The notes beneath the pieces are model-generated. The model worked only from the letters and a program-made list of their open reading frames with translations. It was not told the DNA's origin and ran no database searches. This document shows, in pieces, positions 1-8,663 of a stretch of 37,102 bases of DNA. This DNA is from Clostridiales bacterium (GTDB taxonomy: Bacteria; Bacillota; Clostridia; Oscillospirales; QAMX01). Each line of letters starts with the position of its first letter. Position 1 is the stretch's first letter. The DNA lies in assembly GCA_016303065.1 (NCBI GenBank), contig JAEDMJ010000018.1, positions 1 through 37,102 on the forward strand, in the 5' to 3' direction. Position numbers and translations under genes: made by a program.

Positions 1-1457
1 CAGATTATCGTGACACTCTTTCTGCGGAACAGTTAAATACGGCGGCAAAAGGCAAACGCGCAATTTCTGAATTTCTTGAAATAGATTACATTTTATTCAC
101 GCGAATTCTTGGCTCGTTGTTTTCAATTACAATCTTGTCGTATTTAATTTTTCAGCTGGACATAGTTGCCTTGGCGGTAACTGTTGCGGCGGCGCTCATC
201 CTTTATTTTTTGGAAGGCTCGGTTATTTCTTTGGATCACAAATACGAAACAATGAAAAATGCATCGGACCGTAAGCTTCAGTATATGGAGGAGGTACTGT
301 TTGATTTTAGCTATGGAAAAGATATTCGTATATATAACTGTGCGGATTTCTTGAAAAATAAGTTTTTAAAAATTGCCGATGCGGTCGAAACCCTTGAAAA
401 GGAACGGATTGTGAAGAGGAACAGGATCGTTTGTGTAAAAAGGCTTGTTCAGTGTGTTCAGATTTCCGTTATGTACATTTTTGCAATTTTGAAATTTACT
501 GTCGGCAATATTACGCTTGGATCATTCACGATATACTTAAACGCGGCAAAAGAGTTTTCTGATTCGCTGCAGCAGTTATTAGATTCCATAGTAGAGATTA
601 AGAGAGTGAATGTGTATTTTGATGACTATGACGCCTATATGCGAACGCCTCAGACGATTATTTCATCCGGTTGTGATACCAAAGAGTCCCGTCCAATACC
701 GTCTCAGGATATGATCATACAATTTGAGAATGTTTCTTTCCGTTACCCTGGAAACGGGCAATATGCTCTGAAAAATATTTCTTTCAGTATTCGCACCGGT
801 GAAACGCTGTCCATTGTCGGAGATAACGGCGCAGGGAAAACGACATTGCTGTGTCTTCTTCTGCGCTTATTTGATCCGACAGAAGGCACGATTACTTTGA
901 ACGGCGTTGATCTGAGAGAATATCCGTATGAAGAGTATCGGAAATTGTTGGCTCCTGTGTTCCAGGACGGAGAGCTTTTTTCTTATTCATTGCGGGAAAA
1001 CGTAGTTTTTGATAAACCTGTTGATAAAGTGCGTTTGTGGGATTGTTATGCAGCCGCTGATTTAAAGAAGAAGATTGACAGTTTGTCAAGTGGAGACGAC
1101 ACGGTTATGACAAAAGATTTGGATGAAAACGGAGAGGAACTTTCCGGTGGAGAAACTCAAAAAGTGTTTATGGCGAGGGCCTATTTTCATGGTGGGGAAA
1201 TACTGATTTTAGATGAGCCGACAGCGGCGATTGACCCGATAAGCGAGCATAAAATCTACCAAAAAGTTGCTGAATACCGTAAAGGAAAAGTATGTGTTTT
1301 TATTACGCACCGCTTAACCAGTACGTTGTTTGCCGATAAGATTATTGTTTTGGAGAATGGAAATATGGTACAAATGGGGTCTCATAAAAACTTGATAAAG
1401 GAAAAAGGGCTCTATGCGGAAATGTTTGAGAAACAGGCCCACTATTACAGGGATTAG
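1..1457 (+). CDS. ABC exporter, permease-ATPase fusion (5' end outside window)
   Basis: The frame is open from the first bases, so the N-terminus lies upstream of the window; the in-frame TTG at 117 is not a convincing start. What remains is the end of a type IV exporter membrane domain (hydrophobic segments over about 117-220 and 460-560) and a complete nucleotide-binding domain. Visible motifs are Walker A GDNGAGKTT (about 820-846), signature LSGGE (about 1138-1152), Walker B ILILDEPTAAID (about 1201-1236) and an H-loop in ITHRL (about 1302-1316). Such half-transporters form dimers that export peptides, lipids or drugs. The segment is visibly AT-richer than the genes after it, and a protease scrap follows 20 bases downstream. 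Peptide export, for example in a RiPP or bacteriocin locus, is an inference from that pairing. Confidence 0.88.
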   Translation, partial: DYRDTLSAEQLNTAAKGKRAISEFLEIDYILFTRILGSLFSITILSYLIFQLDIVALAVTVAAALILYFLEGSVISLDHKYETMKNASDRKLQYMEEVLFDFSYGKDIRIYNCADFLKNKFLKIADAVETLEKERIVKRNRIVCVKRLVQCVQISVMYIFAILKFTVGNITLGSFTIYLNAAKEFSDSLQQLLDSIVEIKRVNVYFDDYDAYMRTPQTIISSGCDTKESRPIPSQDMIIQFENVSFRYPGNGQYALKNISFSIRTGETLSIVGDNGAGKTTLLCLLLRLFDPTEGTITLNGVDLREYPYEEYRKLLAPVFQDGELFSYSLRENVVFDKPVDKVRLWDCYAAADLKKKIDSLSSGDDTVMTKDLDENGEELSGGETQKVFMARAYFHGGEILILDEPTAAIDPISEHKIYQKVAEYRKGKVCVFITHRLTSTLFADKIIVLENGNMVQMGSHKNLIKEKGLYAEMFEKQAHYYRD

Positions 1458-1477
1458 AACGGTAAGAATGTGTGGAA

Positions 1478-1564
1478 ATGTTTGCGGATATTGCAGTTGT
1501 TGATTCCGGGATAGACAGGAATTTAATTAGTGAAAACATCTGCGGCTTTGGTTTTAAGATATAA
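1478..1564 (+). pseudogene. N-terminal scrap of an S8 (subtilisin-like) protease
   Basis: ATG at 1478 opens 28 codons ending in TAA. The peptide contains DIAVVDSGID, which matches the motif around the catalytic Asp of S8 peptidases (D-[ST]-G), followed by the ENICGFGFKI-type strand that comes next in such proteases. The His and Ser catalytic blocks are absent, so it cannot be active. It shares orientation and AT-rich composition with the ABC gene 20 bases upstream, and GC-rich core sequence begins immediately after it. I read it as the truncated start of an exporter-associated protease. Chance similarity over so short a stretch is possible. Confidence 0.5.
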
Positions 1565-1629
1565 AATGGTATGGCGAGTTTGCAGCTCACAACGCGGGGG
1601 CGTCGATACCATGCGTTTTTTTACACCGG

Positions 1630-1655
1630 ATTATCCGGGGATAATTACTATTTTT
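1630..1655 (+). terminator. weak terminator-like hairpin after the ABC/protease segment
   Basis: A 6-bp stem (1630-1635 with 1640-1645, loop CGGG) is followed on the + strand by TACTATTTTT. The stem is short and AT-rich, and the T-run overlaps the 3' end of the minus-strand flavoprotein gene, so this is only a candidate. Confidence 0.25.
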
Positions 1656-2889
1656 GTGCGCGGAGGAATTTGACCGCGCTGTCGGCGGCGAGCATGGCGC
1701 TTGACCAGGCCCACTGGAGATTGAAGCCGCCGCAGTCGCCGTCAACGTCCAGAAGCTCTCCGGCGGCAAAAAGTCCGGCGTCCCTTTTCGACCCGAGGGT
1801 GTCGGGAGAAAACTCGGCGGTGGAGATCCCTCCGGCGGAAACCTGGGAATTTGCAAAGCCCGTGGTCCCCGTGACGCGGAAGCGGAAGTCTTTGATGAGT
1901 TCCGCCGTTTTTGAAAGCGCCGCCGAACTTATGGCCGAGACCGGAGTGTTCATATCAGCGCCGCTTTTCCGGAGGATGACCTGACCCACGCGCTTGTTGA
2001 GAAATCCGGTGAGAAACTCTCCGGTCAGGCGTTTTGAAAGATCTTTCCGGCGTTTGAAAAGAAGTTCGGAAAGCCGGGCCGCGGAGACGTCGGGAAGAAG
2101 GTCGAGGGAGATCTCAAAGCCGGCTTTTTTCCGGGACACGGCTCTTGAAAGCTGGAAAATGGGGGGGCCGGAAAGTCCGTACTCGGTGAAAAGAATTTCT
2201 CCGTATTCGCTTTTTACCGGGCGGCCGTTTTCGAAAAGCGCTGCGCCGCAGTCGAAGCGGATTCCCTTGAGCTGGCGTGTGATGTCCGTTTCGGTCTTCA
2301 GCTGGACAAGGGAGGGCGTGGGCGGAACGGCGGAGTAGCCGTGTTTTTTCAAAAGCTCGAAAACGGAACCGTCGCTTCCGATTTTTGCTCCGCCCGAGAG
2401 AAGTCCCGGGGCGAGAATCAGGCTTTTTGTGAAGACTTTTCCGAGCGAGGTCGTAAGCGTGAAACCGCCGGAAGTGTGAACAAAGTCGGTGAGCCGGCAG
2501 CCGCAGTGCGTTTCGACTCCGGCCTCATCGGCGGAAAAGCGAAGCGCATCCACAACGCTTGAGGCCTGAAGCGAGGCGGGATAAGCCCTTCCGTCATCGG
2601 AGAAGACGATCTCAACGCCGGCGGAAGAGAAAAAGCTCAGCGTGTCCGATACGGAGTAGGCGGACAGGACTCTTTTCACGAATTCAGGATCTTCGCTGTG
2701 GTACCGGGAAAGGGCGGGCTCGCGGTTTGTGATGTTGCATCTGCCGTTTCCGGTCGTAATAAGCTTTTTGCCGACCCGGTCGAGAGCTTCGAGGACGGCG
2801 ACTCTGCACTTTTTGGATTTTCTTTTTGCGCATATCGCAGCGCAAAGTCCTGCGGCGCCGCCGCCGGCGACGACAATATCGTACGTCAT
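1648..2889 (-). CDS. BaiN/HI0933-family FAD-dependent oxidoreductase (YhiN-like)
   Basis: The 413-residue flavoprotein begins MTYDIVVAGGGAAGLCAA, a classic dinucleotide-binding fold GxGxxG. The family hallmark GKKLITTGNGRCNIT lies near residues 41-55. A second glycine-rich FAD segment near the C-terminus (AGELLDVDGDCGGFNLQWAW) is also typical. Length is usual for the HI0933/aminoacetone-oxidase-like family, which includes BaiN of bile acid 7-dehydroxylation; substrate cannot be told from sequence. ATG at 2889 is chosen because AAAAGGAG lies 6 bases upstream; the in-frame TTG just before it is too close to that site. The gene is divergent from rlmA. Confidence 0.9.
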   Translation of the reverse strand: MTYDIVVAGGGAAGLCAAICAKRKSKKCRVAVLEALDRVGKKLITTGNGRCNITNREPALSRYHSEDPEFVKRVLSAYSVSDTLSFFSSAGVEIVFSDDGRAYPASLQASSVVDALRFSADEAGVETHCGCRLTDFVHTSGGFTLTTSLGKVFTKSLILAPGLLSGGAKIGSDGSVFELLKKHGYSAVPPTPSLVQLKTETDITRQLKGIRFDCGAALFENGRPVKSEYGEILFTEYGLSGPPIFQLSRAVSRKKAGFEISLDLLPDVSAARLSELLFKRRKDLSKRLTGEFLTGFLNKRVGQVILRKSGADMNTPVSAISSAALSKTAELIKDFRFRVTGTTGFANSQVSAGGISTAEFSPDTLGSKRDAGLFAAGELLDVDGDCGGFNLQWAWSSAMLAADSAVKFLRAQK

Positions 2890-2983
2890 CAAAAGCTCCT
2901 TTTAAGATATTTATTTCGTAATTCAAATGCGGCGCGGGTGCTTTTTGGGGTAAAGGGGAGGGCGTTTTGCCATTCCGGGGGAC

Positions 2984-3012
2984 TTGATGGTGCGGTGGTT
3001 TCGTGGTAAAAT
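2984..3012 (+). promoter_or_regulatory. SigA-type promoter of rlmA
   Basis: TTGATG (2984-2989), a 17-base spacer and TAAAAT (3007-3012). Transcription would start near 3019. This rules out the in-frame GTG at 3003 as the start of the downstream gene. Confidence 0.7.
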
Positions 3013-3050
3013 ATCGGCATACGGATTTTTGTTTGGAGCACGTGAAAGAA

Positions 3051-3854
3051 ATGACGGAAATACTGCGCTGTCCCGTGTGCGGGGGGACTTTTGAAGAGAA
3101 AAATTCGGGGCTTATCTGTCCCGCCGGTCACAGCTTTGACCGGGCAAAGGAAGGCTATGTGAACCTTCTTTCCGGCAAACGCCCGGGAAGCGGGGACAGC
3201 CGTGAGATGGCGCTTGCCAGAAGGGCGTTTCTCGACCGGGGGTATTACTTTCCCCTTGCAAAAGCGGCGGGAGACGTTCTTGAACAGTGCTGTGCTCCCG
3301 GAGGAAGAGTTCTGGACATCTGCTGCGGCGAGGGGTATTACACCTCCCTGCTGGCGGAGAGGTTTGACAACAGACTCTTCCGGGGCTTTGACATTTCGCG
3401 GGAGATGGTGCGTCTTGCGGCGAAAAGAACCAAAAAGGTTTCCTTCTTCGTGGCAAACCTTGCGGATATTCCCGTTTTTGACGGAGCAGTGGACTTAGGT
3501 CTGCATTTTTTCGCGCCGTTTAACGACAGGGAATTTGCGCGGATCATTCACCCGGGAGGATATCTTGTCTCGGCGATCCCGGGACGGGAGCATCTCTGGG
3601 GGCTCAAGGAAGTTCTCTATGACAGGCCGTATCCCAACGACGAAAAAGCCCCGGATGCGGAAAGCTTTGAGCTTTTGGAGCGCGTCCGCGTGAGGAGCGA
3701 GCTGAAGGTGGAGGGCAATGAGAATATCTCCGCTCTTTTCAAAATGACTCCGTATGCGTTCCGGACTCCAAAGGCGGGAATGGAGCGCATAGCCGGGCTG
3801 GAAACGGTTTTCACCCCCGCGGAGTTCGTTCTGCTGATATACAAAAGAAAATGA
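3051..3854 (+). CDS. rlmA: 23S rRNA (guanine-N1)-methyltransferase, RlmA type
   Basis: The 267-residue protein matches the roughly 270 residues of RlmA/TlrB methyltransferases, which modify G745 or G748 in domain II of 23S rRNA using S-adenosylmethionine. It starts with a zinc ribbon (CPVC at about residues 7-10, then CPAGH) and the family phrase FDRAKEGYVNLL. The Rossmann methyltransferase core carries the SAM motif LDICCGEGYYT, and a PFND segment follows. ATG 3051 is preferred; GTG 3042 is an alternative closer to the GGAG at 3035-3038. Both lie downstream of the promoter at 2984-3012. G745 versus G748 specificity is not resolved here. Confidence 0.9.
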   Translation: MTEILRCPVCGGTFEEKNSGLICPAGHSFDRAKEGYVNLLSGKRPGSGDSREMALARRAFLDRGYYFPLAKAAGDVLEQCCAPGGRVLDICCGEGYYTSLLAERFDNRLFRGFDISREMVRLAAKRTKKVSFFVANLADIPVFDGAVDLGLHFFAPFNDREFARIIHPGGYLVSAIPGREHLWGLKEVLYDRPYPNDEKAPDAESFELLERVRVRSELKVEGNENISALFKMTPYAFRTPKAGMERIAGLETVFTPAEFVLLIYKRK

Positions 3855-3890
3855 GCGGCGGATAAGCGCTTTCGCGGGGAGAGCTTTGGC

Positions 3891-4784
3891 TCAGAGCGAC
3901 GAGAGCTTTTTGAAAAGATCAGCAAAGAGGGGGTCACGGAAGAGCTTTCTGACGTAGACATAGGGGTGTCTTGCGCTGTCAAAGGCGTAGAGCCCCTCGC
4001 GGGTGAGGATCGGCGTTGGAATTGCGGTGAAACTGAACGCCCCGGGAACTGTCAGCGTGCCGACGGCGGTGACGTCCCAGATTATCTTGGACCAGGCGAA
4101 CGATTCGGAGGAATATTCCGAGACGATGTCCACAAGGTAGTCGCAAAGGCTGTTTTTTCCGCGCAGATAGTATTCAAGCTCGGGAACGGTCGTGGCGAAC
4201 TCGGTGCAGACGCCTTCGCAGGGGATCTGGACAAGGGGAATTCCGGAGTCGAGAACGATTTGGGAGGCGAAAACGTCCTGGTACATATTGAATTCGCGGG
4301 TATGCGGTGCGTGGATGGCATTGCCTCCGAGCCAGACAACGGCGGCGCGTTTGGTGATTTCGGGGCATTTTACGATTGCGGAGGCGACGTTCGTTATGGC
4401 GCCTATGGCGACGATGAAGACCGGCTCATCGCTGTTCATCACCGTGTTTACGATATTGTCGCAGGCCTCGGACTCCACGGGAATAGCCTTTGAGGTCATG
4501 AAAAATTTTGACCCGCGGTATACCGGGATATCTGCGGAGGGAGAGACGAGCTTCATTATTTTCAGAATCTCTGCGTAAGACTTTTCCATTCCGTCTTCCG
4601 GAGAGGAGGAACGGTTGTTGAGAAAAGGCGCCGCGTTCACGGAAAGAAGACGGACGCTTTCGGGCGAGAGCATTGCATAAGCAAGGGCAAACTGGTCGTC
4701 CACTTCATTGTAGGTGTCGGTGTCGAGAATCATGTTTTTTATCTTTTTGCCGGCGATGTGCCCTCTCAGTTCTTCAACTGTCAT
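3891..4784 (-). CDS. nucleoside hydrolase (IUNH superfamily, variant active site)
   Basis: The 297-residue enzyme is of the inosine-uridine nucleoside N-ribohydrolase fold. Near residues 20-33 it has DTDTYNEVDD, an expanded form of the calcium- and ribose-binding DTDPGxDD motif. The central VWLGGNA and the EFNMYQDVFASQIV segment are typical of the family. The usual C-terminal catalytic His-Asp is replaced by Trp-Asp (IIWDVTAV), so it belongs to a variant subgroup and may use another acid or another substrate. ATG 4784 has GGAGG about 10 bases upstream. A SigA-type promoter just upstream (4818-4846) suggests separate transcription from the ABC genes. It is convergent with rlmA, and only 36 bases separate them. 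Confidence 0.85.
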   Translation of the reverse strand: MTVEELRGHIAGKKIKNMILDTDTYNEVDDQFALAYAMLSPESVRLLSVNAAPFLNNRSSSPEDGMEKSYAEILKIMKLVSPSADIPVYRGSKFFMTSKAIPVESEACDNIVNTVMNSDEPVFIVAIGAITNVASAIVKCPEITKRAAVVWLGGNAIHAPHTREFNMYQDVFASQIVLDSGIPLVQIPCEGVCTEFATTVPELEYYLRGKNSLCDYLVDIVSEYSSESFAWSKIIWDVTAVGTLTVPGAFSFTAIPTPILTREGLYAFDSARHPYVYVRKLFRDPLFADLFKKLSSL

Positions 4785-4817
4785 GATTTGATCTGCCTCC
4801 GTTCTTTATTTGTCAAT

Positions 4818-4846
4818 ATTATAGCACGGTGCAAAAGTCCGCACAA
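4818..4846 (-). promoter_or_regulatory. promoter of the nucleoside hydrolase gene
   Basis: On the minus strand, TTGTGC (4841-4846), 17 bases and perfect TATAAT (4818-4823). The -35 sits in the loop and the spacer spans one arm of the 15-bp inverted repeat at 4825-4861. Confidence 0.6.
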
Positions 4847-4861
4847 GACTTTTGCACCGTG
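4825..4861. terminator. 15-bp perfect hairpin between the ABC genes and the nucleoside hydrolase gene
   Basis: Bases 4825-4839 are the exact reverse complement of 4847-4861, with a 7-base loop. A T-run follows on the + strand (4862-4866), but the minus-strand side, which is where the ABC genes end, is followed by CTATAATATT rather than a clean U-tract. It probably ends the ABC transcript and also overlaps the next promoter. Confidence 0.6.
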
Positions 4862-4873
4862 TTTTTGTCGGGA

Positions 4874-6763
4874 TCAGTTTTTTGCCGTCAGCTCCTGCTT
4901 TCTGCACTGGAGCATATAGAGCGCGTGATAGGCCCCCTTTTTTTCAAGAAGCTCAAAGTGCGTCCCCTGTTCGACGATCCTTCCTCGGGAGAGATAAATG
5001 ATGTTGTCTGCGTGCTGGATTGTGGAGAGGCGATGGGCAACGATAAGCATCGTTCCGATGTTCATCATCTTCTCCAGCGAATTTTGAATCAGAAGCTCCG
5101 TTTCGGTGTCGATGTTTGCGGTCGCTTCGTCCAAAATCATGATCTCGGGCCTGTGGATGATCGTGCGGGCAAAGGAGAGAAGCTGACGCTGGCCTGCGGA
5201 GAAATTGTTTCCGCGCTCGCGGACCTCTTCGTCAAGACCGCCGGGGAGCCTGGCGATGAATTTGTCTGCGTTGACATAGCGGCAGGCTTCCATAACTTCG
5301 CTGTCGCTGACATTTTCCATGCGGAGGAGTATGTTTGAGCGGATTGTGCCGGAGAAGAGAAAGACGTCCTGGAGCATCTGCCCGAAATGGCGGCGCAGCG
5401 AAGCGAGCTTTATCTTTTTTATATCGATGCCGTCGATGAGAATTCTGCCCTTTTGAATGTCGTAATTCCGGCAGATGAGGGAGAGTATCGTGGTTTTTCC
5501 GGACCCGGTGGAACCGACAAATGCGGCGGTCTGGCGGGCGTTCACGGTAAAGGACACGTCTTTCAGCACCCATTCGCCGGGAACATAGGCAAACCAGACG
5601 TTTTCAAATTCGATTTTTCCCTCCACGCATTCCAGTTCGACGGCGTCGGGAGCGTCGACGACCTCGGGAGCGATGTCCATAATTGTGAAAATCTTTTCCG
5701 CCGAGGCAAAGGCCGACTGAAGCCAGTTAAACTGTTCGGCAAGGCTCTGGATGGGGGTGAAAAATTTTGAAATGAAGAGATAGAAGGTTACAACTGTGCC
5801 GCTGGTTATGGTTTGGCCGAGGAATTGCGTGTCGTGAATATATCCCCGGCCGCCTATGTACAGAAGGCAGAGCACCGAAGAGATGTAGAGCATATAGACG
5901 ACCGGGCGGAAGATCCCGAAAACGAAGATCTGTTCGCGCTTGCTCCGGCCGAGTTTTTCGTTTTTAAGGTCAAACTCCCGCTGTTTTTTGTCTTCGCGGT
6001 TGAAAATCTGTATTATCTTCATGCCGGAAAGGTTTTCGGAAAGAAAGGTGTTGACGTCGGTGGTGCCGTCCTTGACCTTTCGGTAGGCCTTGCGGGAGAA
6101 TTTGCGGAAGATCACGGTGAAGAGGATGATGAACGGCACAAAGCACAGCACCATAAGCGTCAGCGCGTAGTTTTGGCAGAGCATCGCCGCCAGAACGCCC
6201 AGTACGATGAAACAGTTTTTGATGAGGTTCACGATGATATTGGTGAACATCATTGAAATTGCGTTCGTATCGTTCGTGACGCGGGTGACGAGCTTTCCGA
6301 CAGGGATCCCGTGAAGCTGGTTGTGGGAAAGGCTTTCAATGTGGACAAAGAGGTCCTCGCGGAGCTTTGAGATTATGCGCTGGCCGGTTTTTTGAAGCGT
6401 GATCGACTGGATGTACGTGCAGGCGAGGGACACGAGCAGTATCGAGGCATAGACCGTAACCATGGCCAAAAGACGTGACATCGGAAAATCGTTTTTGATC
6501 ATCTCCTCGATGCTTCCGATCAGTATCGGAGACACCACGTCGTAGGCCACGGAGAAGAGCATGACCAGCAAAACGAGCAGAAATTCCTTCCAGTGCGGCG
6601 CCGCATATTTGAGCAGCCTTCGGGTTATCTCGGAATCCTTCATGTTTCTGTCGAAGCCGATGGCCTCTTTTTTATCGTGGATGGAGAGATAGGCGATGAC
6701 GAAAACAAGGGCAAAGCCGCCGATGACTCCGCCGGTTATAAGAAGCGGGTAGTATTCACGCAT
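4874..6763 (-). CDS. heterodimeric ABC exporter, subunit with consensus catalytic site
   Basis: This 629-residue permease-ATPase fusion has an extra N-terminal membrane segment before the six-helix type IV exporter domain. Its ATPase domain has Walker A GSTGSGKTT, signature FSAGQ (in place of LSGGQ), Walker B IMILDEATANID with the catalytic Glu present, and H-loop VAHRLST. Its start overlaps the end of the upstream ABC gene by 8 bases (6756-6763), so the two are translationally coupled and almost certainly form a heterodimer of the LmrCD/BmrCD/YheHI kind. Those pumps move drugs or lipids, but the substrate here is unknown. A strong hairpin lies directly after the stop. Confidence 0.92.
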   Translation of the reverse strand: MREYYPLLITGGVIGGFALVFVIAYLSIHDKKEAIGFDRNMKDSEITRRLLKYAAPHWKEFLLVLLVMLFSVAYDVVSPILIGSIEEMIKNDFPMSRLLAMVTVYASILLVSLACTYIQSITLQKTGQRIISKLREDLFVHIESLSHNQLHGIPVGKLVTRVTNDTNAISMMFTNIIVNLIKNCFIVLGVLAAMLCQNYALTLMVLCFVPFIILFTVIFRKFSRKAYRKVKDGTTDVNTFLSENLSGMKIIQIFNREDKKQREFDLKNEKLGRSKREQIFVFGIFRPVVYMLYISSVLCLLYIGGRGYIHDTQFLGQTITSGTVVTFYLFISKFFTPIQSLAEQFNWLQSAFASAEKIFTIMDIAPEVVDAPDAVELECVEGKIEFENVWFAYVPGEWVLKDVSFTVNARQTAAFVGSTGSGKTTILSLICRNYDIQKGRILIDGIDIKKIKLASLRRHFGQMLQDVFLFSGTIRSNILLRMENVSDSEVMEACRYVNADKFIARLPGGLDEEVRERGNNFSAGQRQLLSFARTIIHRPEIMILDEATANIDTETELLIQNSLEKMMNIGTMLIVAHRLSTIQHADNIIYLSRGRIVEQGTHFELLEKKGAYHALYMLQCRKQELTAKN

Positions 6764-8549
6764 TTGCCGTCACCTCCCCGCCGGCTTCGGCGTCGTCGAG
6801 CTTCTGAAGCTCGACCATTTCGCGGTACGCCGCGCATTCGCGGCAGAGTGCGTCGTGGCTGCCAATAGCGGCGATTTTGCCGTCGTCGATAAAGATGAGC
6901 TTGTCCATCTTTTCGAGAGTGGATATGCGGTGGGCGATGAGTATGGTTGTTTTGCCCTTTCGCAGCTTTCGGAGATTTTCCAGAATGACCTTTTCGGTCT
7001 TGACGTCAACGGCGGATACCGAGTCGTCGAGAATAAGTATGGGCGCGTTTTTCATAAGCGCGCGGGCAATGGAGATCCTCTGCTTCTGCCCGCCGGAAAC
7101 GGTGACGCCGCGTTCGCCGAGTACCGTTTGATACCCCTCGGCGAATTCGGTTATATTGTCGTGAACGTCGGAGAGCCTTGCGGCCTGCTCTGCGTTAAGA
7201 GAGGCGTTTTCGTCGGAAGCAAAGGCGATATTGTTCTCTATGGTGTCGCTGAAGAGAAAATTGTCCTGCGGGACGTATGCCGCGTTCTGTCTGACGGTGC
7301 GGATGGGAATTGAATTGACGTCGCGGCCGTCGAGAAAAACCGTGCCGTCGGGGACGTTGTATGTGCGGAGGATGAGGTCCGCGATTGTCGTTTTGCCGGA
7401 GCCGGTTTTTCCGATTATGCCGACGCTCTCCCCGGGCGCGATATCAAAGGAGACGTTTTTGAGAACATCGCACTCCCCGCCGGGATAGCGGAAGGTGAGA
7501 CCGGAAAAAGTGATGCCGCCGTGAAGCTCCACGGGGTCGGAGACGTCCTCGCGGTCGGCAACGTCGGGGCGGGCGTCCAAAAGTGCGCTGATGCGGTTCA
7601 GGGAAGCCTTGCCGCGGGAACGCATTTCGATCAGCTCGGAAACCGCCATGACGGGCCAGACAATCGCGGTGAAATATCCGATGAATTCGACGAGCTGTCC
7701 GGCGTTGAACACCCCGCGCCACACGAGCCACCCGCCGTAGCCCAGGATGACGCAGATCACGGATTCGACGAACAGAGTGACAAGGATTTTCAGAAGCGTG
7801 GAAGCCTTTGTGTATGCGACGTTGGTGTTTTCGTTTTCGATATTAAGTTTTTTGAAGGCCCAGAGCTCGGAGAATTCCTTGACAAATGCCTTTATGACGG
7901 CGATTCCGGAGAAGCTCTCCTGGGAAAAATCGGAAAGGGCGGAAAACGCCGCCTGCCTCTCGTCCCACTTGCGTGTCATGTATTTTCCGACAGTGGTTCC
8001 GACCAGAAGCAGCAGCGCCATGGGCACAAGGGAGAACAGCGTCAGAAGCCAGTCCATACGGAACATTTTCCAAATTGCGAGAACGCCGAGAAAAAGCGCG
8101 TCGCAGAACATCATGACTCCGGACCCGAAACAGTCCTGGACGGTCTCGAGGTCGTTTGTAAAGAGCGACATGAGATTTCCGACTTTGTTGACCTGATAAT
8201 ACTGCTGGGAAAGCTCTTTGCAGCGGTCAAACATTCTGCGGCGCAGATCCGTCTCAACCTTTATGCCGGAACCGAAAAAGCATATGCGCCAGAGGAACCG
8301 GCCGGCGACCATGACGATAATGACCAGTATGAGCGGCCGGCAGATACCCGTCAGAAGAAAGTCCATGTCGAACGGAACGGAAACTCCGTTTACCGTAACG
8401 CTTCCGTCGTTTATGCCGTTTATGACCATCCGGTAGAGCTTTGGCACGACAAGCTGGAAATAGTCAACCATGATGAGCGCTGCCAGGCCGAGAAGCAGGA
8501 CAAAAAAGTGCTTTCGGTAGTAGCGGTTGATGTGTTTGCCAAACAGCAA
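6756..8549 (-). CDS. heterodimeric ABC exporter, subunit with degenerate catalytic site
   Basis: About 597 residues: a six-helix exporter membrane domain then an ATPase domain with Walker A GKTGSGKTT, signature VSGGQ and H-loop IAHRIST. Walker B reads ILILDDSVSAVD, with Asp where the catalytic Glu normally sits, as in the degenerate half of heterodimeric exporters. TTG 8549 is proposed as start because a GGGGGA ribosome binding site lies 7 bases upstream. The longer GTG frame from 8603 would begin within the promoter -10 region and upstream of the expected transcript start, so it is rejected. It is the first gene of a two-gene operon with the subunit that overlaps its end. Confidence 0.9.
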   Translation of the reverse strand: MLFGKHINRYYRKHFFVLLLGLAALIMVDYFQLVVPKLYRMVINGINDGSVTVNGVSVPFDMDFLLTGICRPLILVIIVMVAGRFLWRICFFGSGIKVETDLRRRMFDRCKELSQQYYQVNKVGNLMSLFTNDLETVQDCFGSGVMMFCDALFLGVLAIWKMFRMDWLLTLFSLVPMALLLLVGTTVGKYMTRKWDERQAAFSALSDFSQESFSGIAVIKAFVKEFSELWAFKKLNIENENTNVAYTKASTLLKILVTLFVESVICVILGYGGWLVWRGVFNAGQLVEFIGYFTAIVWPVMAVSELIEMRSRGKASLNRISALLDARPDVADREDVSDPVELHGGITFSGLTFRYPGGECDVLKNVSFDIAPGESVGIIGKTGSGKTTIADLILRTYNVPDGTVFLDGRDVNSIPIRTVRQNAAYVPQDNFLFSDTIENNIAFASDENASLNAEQAARLSDVHDNITEFAEGYQTVLGERGVTVSGGQKQRISIARALMKNAPILILDDSVSAVDVKTEKVILENLRKLRKGKTTILIAHRISTLEKMDKLIFIDDGKIAAIGSHDALCRECAAYREMVELQKLDDAEAGGEVTANA

Positions 8550-8593
8550 GGCCGGTTCCCCCTTTTTTTTCAATTTTTCATAAAAACACAAAG

Positions 8594-8622
8594 ATTCTAT
8601 CACATACAGTGGGAAAAATCAA
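8594..8622 (-). promoter_or_regulatory. promoter of the heterodimeric ABC operon
   Basis: On the minus strand, TTGATT (8617-8622), a 17-base spacer and TAGAAT (8594-8599), with a TG two bases before the -10. Confidence 0.65.
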
Positions 8623-8663
8623 GTGCCGTGCGGCAGAGGACACGGAAAACCGGAGAAAAAGGT

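Noticed and set aside
1468..1503. An 11-codon Cys-rich frame (MCGNVCGYCSC) as a possible peptide precursor
   Set aside because: It is too short, has no leader, and overlaps the better-supported protease scrap in another frame.
1567..1612. Short inverted repeat ATGGTAT/ATACCAT near the composition junction as an attachment or IS end
   Set aside because: Only 7 bp, with no target duplication or transposase nearby; likely chance.
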